From: Methanomicrobiales archaeon
GTDB taxonomy: Archaea; Halobacteriota; Methanomicrobia; Methanomicrobiales; JACTUA01
DNA length: 11,432 nt
Assembly (NCBI GenBank): GCA_028678815.1
Contig: JAJRCS010000171.1
Location: forward strand, 1-11,432
Reading direction: 5' to 3'
Of the stretch, positions 8,020-11,432 are shown piece after piece (within the stretch, counting starts at the first letter, position 1; every line of letters begins with the position of its first letter). The notes beneath the pieces are model-generated. The model searched no databases. It was not told the origin of the DNA and saw only the letters and a program-made list of their open reading frames with translations. Both the position numbers and the translations under genes were made by a program.

Positions 8020-8196
8020 ATGGCATTCAAGCTCGAGGAAGAGCTCTTCCACAAATACTGGCGCGTCATCAAGCTCGCGCGGACCCCCACCCGGGAGGAA
8101 TTCCAGAAGATCGCCCTCGTCGCGGCAGCGGGGGTCCTCCTTATCGGGCTCATCGGATTCCTGATCCTCCAGTTCATGGACGTCCTCCCCCAGTGA
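8020..8196 (+). CDS. secE: Preprotein translocase subunit SecE (Sec61-gamma homologue)
   Basis: A 58-residue protein. An amphipathic, charged N-terminal half ([30 protein letters not shown]) is followed by one hydrophobic segment, about residues 31-52 ([22 protein letters not shown]), and a short tail. This is the expected architecture and size of archaeal SecE, the clamp subunit that wraps SecY in the membrane. The segment [12 protein letters not shown] matches the conserved amphipathic-helix-to-membrane junction of SecE/Sec61-gamma. The identity is strengthened by position between ftsZ1 and spt5. The start ATG at 8020 follows GTGAGG. Only 10 bases separate its stop from spt5, so the two genes are probably cotranscribed. 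Confidence 0.93.
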   Translation: MAFKLEEELFHKYWRVIKLARTPTREEFQKIALVAAAGVLLIGLIGFLILQFMDVLPQ

Positions 8197-8206
8197 CGAA
8201 GGTACC

Positions 8207-8743
8207 ATGATCGACGAGGAGAAGCAGACCGGTGCCCCGGCTCCCGCCCCGGCCCCAGCCCCCGCGGTTCACCCCCAAACCGCGGGGAACAAGATCTTCG
8301 CCATCAAGACCACGGCGAAGCAGGAGCGGGCGGTGGCAGACAGCATCAAGAAGGCGGTGGAGACCCAGACCGACATCAAGGTGGTGGCCATCATCGTCCC
8401 CGACGAGCTCCGGGGCTACGTCCTCGTCGAGACTCCCGAGAGCCATGCGCGGATCGAGCAGCTCGTGGAGATGATCCCCCATGCGCGCGCCGTGGTGAAG
8501 GGGGAGACGAAGATCGAGGAGGTGGCCCACTTCCTCGTCCCGAAGCCCGTGGTGAGCGGGATCGAGGAGGGCACCATCGTGGAGCTCATCGCCGGCCCCT
8601 TCAAGGGCGAGAAGGCCGTGGTGAAGCGGGTGGACATGGGCAAGGAGGAGATCACCGTCGAGCTCTACGAGTCGGTGGTCCCCATCCCCATCACGGTCCG
8701 GGGCGACCACGTCCGGGTGGTCGAGAAGGTAGAGGACCGGTAG
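8207..8743 (+). CDS. spt5: Transcription elongation factor Spt5 (NusG family)
   Basis: A 178-residue archaeal Spt5, which binds the clamp of RNA polymerase with Spt4 and increases processivity. After a low-complexity Ala-Pro leader (residues 10-20), the NGN domain runs about 28-110 ([59 protein letters not shown]). The KOW domain runs about 118-174 ([46 protein letters not shown]). Archaeal Spt5 is usually nearer 150 residues, and the extra length is the Ala-Pro leader, which carries a strong hairpin at DNA level (8260-8287). The start ATG at 8207 follows AAGGT ten bases after secE. The stop TAG (8741-8743) lies within the first hairpin of the downstream array. Confidence 0.96.
   Translation: MIDEEKQTGAPAPAPAPAPAVHPQTAGNKIFAIKTTAKQERAVADSIKKAVETQTDIKVVAIIVPDELRGYVLVETPESHARIEQLVEMIPHARAVVKGETKIEEVAHFLVPKPVVSGIEEGTIVELIAGPFKGEKAVVKRVDMGKEEITVELYESVVPIPITVRGDHVRVVEKVEDR
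8260..8287 (+). other. Perfect 10-bp hairpin inside the spt5 5' coding region
   Basis: CCCCGCGGTT (8260-8269) and AACCGCGGGG (8278-8287) pair perfectly around an 8-base loop (CACCCCCA). The structure covers codons 18-27, exactly at the junction between the Ala-Pro leader and the NGN domain. The stem is very GC-rich and should be stable in mRNA. Confidence 0.8.
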
Positions 8744-8890
8744 GTCCGGGACCCGAGCACAACCCGAAGGGTTGTGCGAAGGTCGAAGACCGGTAATGGT
8801 CTTCGGCCGGTGGAACGACGTAGGGAGTTCCACCCCGGTGGAGGACCAGTAGAGCCTCCACAGTGGAACGAGCTCAGGATTCCCCCTGAG
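8734..8890 (+). other. Array of six consecutive hairpins between spt5 and rpl11
   Basis: Stems, in order: GGACC/GGTCC (8734-8747, loop GGTA, includes the spt5 stop); GCACAACCC/GGGTTGTGC (8757-8777, loop GAA); an 11-bp stem GGTCGAAGACC/GGTCTTCGGCC with one G-U pair (8781-8808, loop GGTAAT); GGTGGAAC/GTTCCACC (8809-8834, 10-base loop); GTGGAGG/CCTCCAC (8838-8861, 10-base loop); CTCAGG/CCTGAG (8873-8890, loop ATTCCC). All but the second and last carry GTA or TAG/TAA in or at the edge of the loop. No protein-coding gene is supported here. It could be a structured leader or 3' UTR, an attenuator zone, a small RNA, or a copy of a dispersed hairpin repeat. Confidence 0.8.
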
Positions 8891-8909
8891 GGATTGATTA
8901 CTTTTTTAA
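8873..8909 (+). terminator. Probable spt5-operon terminator
   Basis: The last hairpin of the array (8873-8890) is followed after 11 bases by TTTTTT at 8902-8907. Archaeal RNA polymerase terminates mainly on such T-tracts. A new TATA box begins 17 bases further on, consistent with this being the boundary between the dtdA-spt5 and ribosomal transcription units. Confidence 0.6.
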
Positions 8910-8923
8910 CCCCCCGGCGCGAC

Positions 8924-8932
8924 TTTATATAA
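8924..8932 (+). promoter_or_regulatory. TATA box of the rpl11 ribosomal operon
   Basis: TTTATATAA is a near-consensus archaeal TATA box in an otherwise GC-rich spacer. Transcription should start about 25 bases downstream, near 8952-8957, giving a leader of roughly 25 bases before the rpl11 ATG at 8980. The leader contains GGTGG (8968-8972) as SD. Confidence 0.85.
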
Positions 8933-8979
8933 CCCAAGCGGTGCCCCTTTCAGGGTCACGCAGCCTTGGTGGAAACGCT

Positions 8980-9453
8980 ATGGGAGAGATCGTCGAGGTA
9001 CTGGTACCCGGCGGCAGGGCAACACCCGGCCAGCCCCTAGGTCCAGCCCTTGGGCCCCTCGGTATCAACGTGAAGGCGGTCGTGGACGAGATCAACCGGA
9101 AGACTGCGGACTATAACGGGATGCAGGTTCCGGTCAAGATCGAGGTCGACGACAAGAAGCAGTTCACGGTGACCGTGGGGACCCCCCCGACCACCGCCCT
9201 CATCAAGAAGGAGGCGGGGGTCGAGAAGGGCTCGGCCACACCCGGCACGCAGCTGGTGGGGAACCTGCCGCTCGAGGCAGCCATCCGGATCGCCCGCATG
9301 AAGTCTGGCGACATGCTCTCGTATGATACGAAGAAGCGTGTCAAGGAGGTCGTCGGCACCTGTGTCTCCATGGGAGTCACCGTGGAGGGACGGAGGCCGA
9401 AGGACATCCTTGCAGCCATCGACGCGGGCGAGTTCGATGCGCGCCTCACCTGA
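8980..9453 (+). CDS. rpl11: 50S ribosomal protein L11 (uL11)
   Basis: A 157-residue archaeal uL11, which binds the 23S GTPase-associated rRNA at the base of the L12 stalk. The N-terminal domain shows GGRATPGQPLGPALGPLGIN (11-30), and TPPTTALIKKEAG (68-80) precedes the linker. The C-terminal rRNA-binding domain contains DTKKRVKEVVGTCVSMGVTVEGRRPKDI (116-143). I take ATG 8980 as start, with GGTGG seven bases upstream and the TATA box at 8924. An in-frame GTG at 8941 would start between the TATA box and the expected transcription start and adds residues unlike L11. It is the first gene of the ribosomal operon, 51 bases before rpl1. Confidence 0.97.
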   Translation: MGEIVEVLVPGGRATPGQPLGPALGPLGINVKAVVDEINRKTADYNGMQVPVKIEVDDKKQFTVTVGTPPTTALIKKEAGVEKGSATPGTQLVGNLPLEAAIRIARMKSGDMLSYDTKKRVKEVVGTCVSMGVTVEGRRPKDILAAIDAGEFDARLT

Positions 9454-9463
9454 AGGAGACTGA

Positions 9464-9495
9464 CCATAGGAGATCGCAGAGGTCGAGAACTATGG
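9464..9495 (+). promoter_or_regulatory. L1-binding mRNA site controlling rpl1-rpl10-rpl12
   Basis: CCATAG (9464-9469) pairs with CTATGG (9490-9495). Inside it GATC (9472-9475) pairs with GGTC (9481-9484, one U-G pair) around a GCAGA loop. Between the two helices is an asymmetric internal loop, GA on the 5' side and GAGAA on the 3' side. The Methanococcus vannielii L1 regulatory mRNA has, as I recall it, the same design with GA opposite GAGAAA, mimicking helix 77 of 23S rRNA. The outer 3' arm overlaps the first bases of the rpl1 SD (GGAGGT, 9494-9499), so bound L1 would block ribosome entry. Confidence 0.85.
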
Positions 9496-9504
9496 AGGTA
9501 TCAG

Positions 9505-10146
9505 ATGGTTGAGAAGGATAAGATCGCAGCGACCGTGAAGACGGCCATTGAGAGCGCCCCGAAGAGGAAGTTCCGGGAGAGCGTGGACATTACCGTCAAC
9601 CTGAAGAACGTTGACCTGTCCCAGCCCAAGAACCGGATCGACGAGACGATCCTGCTTCCCCACCAGCTGGGGGGAGTGAAGATCGCCGTCCTCGGGAAGG
9701 GGGATATCACCGCCAGGGCGAAGGACGCCAAGGTGGACCTGATCATCTCCGCCGAGGAGATCGAGCGCCTGGGAGGCGCACCCCGGGAGGCGCGGAAGAT
9801 CGCGGCCGAGTACCGCTTCTTCATTGCAGAGACATCGGTCATGTCCCAGGTGGGGAGGTTCCTCGGGCCGAGGCTCGGGCCCCGGGGGAGGATGCCCATC
9901 CCCGTCCAGCCCGGGACCGACATCCGGCCCATGGTGGACCGGCTCCGCTCGTCGGTGAAGATCCGGACCAAGGACCGGACCACCTTCCACGCGCGGGTGG
10001 GCTCCACCGAGATGGACCCGAACCTCATCGCCGAGAACATCGACGCGGTCATGAAGAGGATCGAGTCGGTCCTCGAGCAGGGGCACCTGAACGTCCGGTC
10101 GGTCTTCGTGAAGACCACCATGGGCCCCGCCGTGAGGCTGGTGTGA
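9505..10146 (+). CDS. rpl1: 50S ribosomal protein L1 (uL1)
   Basis: A 213-residue uL1, the archaeal length, which binds helix 77 of 23S rRNA and forms the mobile stalk near the E site. The signature MSQVGRFLGPRLGPRGRMPIP is at 113-133, and the C-terminal domain I closes with FVKTTMGPAVRL (201-212). The N-terminal segment KRKFRESVDITVNLKNVDLSQPKNRI is typical of the family. The start ATG at 9505 has a full SD (GGAGGT, 9494-9499) with five-base spacing. That SD lies at the edge of an L1-type binding stem, so the protein probably represses its own translation and that of the coupled rpl10 and rpl12. The stop is one base before the rpl10 ATG. Confidence 0.97.
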   Translation: MVEKDKIAATVKTAIESAPKRKFRESVDITVNLKNVDLSQPKNRIDETILLPHQLGGVKIAVLGKGDITARAKDAKVDLIISAEEIERLGGAPREARKIAAEYRFFIAETSVMSQVGRFLGPRLGPRGRMPIPVQPGTDIRPMVDRLRSSVKIRTKDRTTFHARVGSTEMDPNLIAENIDAVMKRIESVLEQGHLNVRSVFVKTTMGPAVRLV

Positions 10147-10147
10147 G

Positions 10148-11002
10148 ATGACCCTGTACACGCACCACCTCCCCGCATGGAAGCGGGACGAGGTGGAGAT
10201 GATCAAGAAGTGGGCGAAGGAGTACGCCGTGATCTCCCTCGTGGACGTCCGGGGCATACCGGCCGCCCAGCTCCAGGGGATCCGCCGGGACCTCCACGGG
10301 AAGGCCGTGCTCAGGATGACCCGGAACACCCTCATCGAGCATGCCTTCGCCGAGCTCGGCGGGGACTACGCGAGCCTCGAGGAGTTCATCGCAGGCCAGA
10401 CCGCCCTCATCTTCACGAACCAGAACCCCTTCTCCCTCTACCGGACCCTGGAGAAGACGAAGACCAAGATGGCGGCAAAGGCGGGGGAGATCGCCCCCGA
10501 GGACATCGTCGTCTCGAAGGGTCCCACGTCCTTCAAGCCCGGCCCCATCGTCGGGGAGCTCCAGCAGGCAGGGGTCCCGGCGGTCATCGATGCCGGCAAG
10601 GTGAAGATCAAGGACACGAAGGTCATCGTGAAGAAGGGGAACGTCATCTCCAAGAAGGTGGCGGACGTCCTCTCGAAGCTCGAGATCAAGCCCATGGACG
10701 TGGGCCTCCGGCTCCAGGCGGCCTTCTACGAGGAGACCATCTTCAAGCCCGGGATGCTCGCCATCGACGACGAGGCATTCCAGCGGGACCTCGCCCTCGC
10801 CACACGGCAGGCCTTCAACCTCTCGGTGAGCGCCGCGTTCCCGACGAAGGTCACCGTCACTGCCATCATCGGCAGGGCCTTCTCCGAGGCGAAGAACCTC
10901 GGCGTGGAGGCTGGCATCTACGAAAAGGATGTCATGGACGCCATCATCGCGCGGGCGTCCCGCGAGGCAAAGACCCTGAAAGGTATCGTAGGCGGAAAAT
11001 AG
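10148..11002 (+). CDS. rpl10: 50S ribosomal protein L10 (uL10/P0), short form without acidic tail
   Basis: A 284-residue uL10 (P0), the stalk base that binds 23S rRNA beside L11 and carries the L12 dimers. The N-terminal rRNA-binding domain includes YAVISLVDVRGIPAAQLQGIRRDL and LRMTRNTLIEHA (26-67). The inserted archaeal/eukaryotic domain II runs roughly 110-180 (SKGPTSFKPGPIVGELQQAGVPAVIDAGKV). Helices for L12 binding should occupy about 210-275. Unlike the roughly 340-residue proteins of Methanocaldococcus and Pyrococcus, it stops at GIVGGK and lacks the hinge, the acidic stretch and the GLG-LFG tail. The DNA after the stop shows no tail-like coding. Start ATG 10148 is one base after the rpl1 stop, with GGTG upstream. 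Confidence 0.96.
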   Translation: MTLYTHHLPAWKRDEVEMIKKWAKEYAVISLVDVRGIPAAQLQGIRRDLHGKAVLRMTRNTLIEHAFAELGGDYASLEEFIAGQTALIFTNQNPFSLYRTLEKTKTKMAAKAGEIAPEDIVVSKGPTSFKPGPIVGELQQAGVPAVIDAGKVKIKDTKVIVKKGNVISKKVADVLSKLEIKPMDVGLRLQAAFYEETIFKPGMLAIDDEAFQRDLALATRQAFNLSVSAAFPTKVTVTAIIGRAFSEAKNLGVEAGIYEKDVMDAIIARASREAKTLKGIVGGK

Positions 11003-11051
11003 GATAGAATCGCAGATCCAGACGAGAAACAAGAAACCAAGGTGAACGTAC

Positions 11052-11366
11052 ATGGAGTACATCTATGCAGCACTGCTCCTGCACCACGCAGGAAAGAAGG
11101 TAGACGAAGCAAGCGTGAAGAGCGTTCTCACCGCCGCGGGCGTCGCGGCGGACGACTCCCGGGTGAAGGCCCTCGTGGCCTCCCTGGAGGGCGTGAACAT
11201 CGCCGATGCCATCGCGAAGGCCGCCGTGGCCCCCGTGGCAGCGGCCCCGGCCGCAGCCGCCGCCCCCGCGGCAGCGGCAGCCGCCCCGGACGCCGAGGAG
11301 AAGAAGGAGGACAAGAAGCACGAGGAAGAGTCGGCGATGGCCGGCCTCGGCGCCCTTTTCGGCTGA
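11052..11366 (+). CDS. rpl12: 50S ribosomal protein L12 (P1/P2 type stalk protein)
   Basis: A 104-residue archaeal P1/P2-like L12 that forms dimers on L10 and recruits translational GTPases. The N-terminal dimerisation domain is about residues 1-57 ([51 protein letters not shown]). An Ala-Pro hinge spans 60-79, an acidic/lysine segment [12 protein letters not shown] spans 82-93, and the factor-binding tail [10 protein letters not shown] ends the protein. The start ATG at 11052 follows AGGTGA (11040-11045). The 49-base gap after rpl10 holds no promoter-like A/T block, so it is read from the same transcript. The gene should share L1-mediated control. Confidence 0.97.
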   Translation: MEYIYAALLLHHAGKKVDEASVKSVLTAAGVAADDSRVKALVASLEGVNIADAIAKAAVAPVAAAPAAAAAPAAAAAAPDAEEKKEDKKHEEESAMAGLGALFG

Positions 11367-11383
11367 TCAATCCTCAATTCAAT

Positions 11384-11411
11384 CCATTTTTCTTTTCCTT
11401 CAACCGTTTTC
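11384..11411 (+). terminator. T-rich terminator zone after rpl12
   Basis: Beginning 20 bases past the rpl12 stop there are successive T runs: TTTTT (11387-11391), TTTT (11393-11396) and TTTT (11407-11410). No stable hairpin is seen. Serial T-tracts are the usual form of intrinsic termination in archaea and fit the end of the ribosomal operon. The remaining bases to the window edge show nothing further. Confidence 0.7.
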
Positions 11412-11432
11412 ATATTCCTCCGGCATCTATTC

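Noticed and set aside
6876..8177. Minus-strand frame of 433 codons opposite ftsZ1 and secE
   Set aside because: Antisense shadow rich in Asp/Gly/His; it conflicts with the FtsZ and SecE reading frames.
8734..8890. CRISPR array or tRNA cluster in the spt5-rpl11 spacer
   Set aside because: Units differ in sequence and length, there are no constant repeats with unique spacers, and no cloverleaf or T-loop consensus is found.
8744..8932. Stop-free frame of 62 codons directly after the spt5 TAG (possible readthrough or pyrrolysine extension)
   Set aside because: At this GC content such a frame is not rare, the translation is low-complexity Arg/Pro rich with no recognisable domain, no pyrrolysine insertion signal is evident, and the T-tract and rpl11 TATA box lie inside it.
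8941..8979. Upstream GTG start for rpl11
   Set aside because: It would begin before the expected transcription start, lacks an SD, and adds 13 residues not typical of L11; ATG 8980 has a proper SD.
11280..11370. Ala-rich hinge of rpl12 as a simple-sequence repeat of interest
   Set aside because: An Ala-Pro hinge followed by an acidic stretch is normal for archaeal L12.

Overview
The window is high-GC archaeal DNA from a methanogenic euryarchaeon, most likely of the order Methanomicrobiales; I cannot fix the genus. Support for this comes from the gene run ftsZ-secE-spt5-rpl11-rpl1-rpl10-rpl12, which is the order I recall for Methanocaldococcus jannaschii (MJ0370 onward). Other support is an archaeal-type D-aminoacyl-tRNA deacylase, a P-stalk L12 ending in GLGALFG, a MoeA fused to a periplasmic-binding-like domain, and TATA boxes in place of -35/-10 promoters.

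Layout. (1) 1-1766, minus strand: the N-terminal 588 codons of isoleucyl-tRNA synthetase; the rest lies off the left edge. (2) 1838-2284, plus: a small SLOG/LOG-like (TIGR00725-type) Rossmann protein, divergent from ileS and overlapping the next gene tail to tail. (3) 5475-2247, minus: a tightly coupled three-gene operon of a 58-residue cysteine-containing protein, moeA, and a moeA fused to a substrate-binding-like domain. It most likely serves Mo/W-pterin cofactor assembly. (4) 5524-8743, plus: dtdA, ftsZ1, secE and spt5, with a 4-base overlap between the first two. (5) 8744-8979: a gene-free spacer holding six back-to-back RNA hairpins, a T-tract and a strong TATA box. (6) 8980-11366, plus: rpl11, rpl1, rpl10, rpl12, ending in a T-rich terminator zone.

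How the parts fit. The right half is an information-processing block: tRNA proofreading (DtdA), cell division (FtsZ1), protein export (SecE), transcription elongation (Spt5) and the ribosomal L11/L1/L10-L12 stalk region. Between rpl11 and rpl1 the sequence forms a two-helix stem with an asymmetric GA/GAGAA internal loop overlapping the rpl1 Shine-Dalgarno. This matches the known Methanococcus L1 mRNA-binding site, so L1 autoregulation of rpl1-rpl10-rpl12 is likely.

The least explained element is the hairpin array at 8734-8890. Four of its six hairpins place a stop-like trinucleotide in or at the edge of the loop, and two downstream segments echo the last codons of spt5 (VED[R/Q]-stop). The stems differ in sequence yet still pair. 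The small cysteine protein coupled to moeA is the most interesting unassigned gene.
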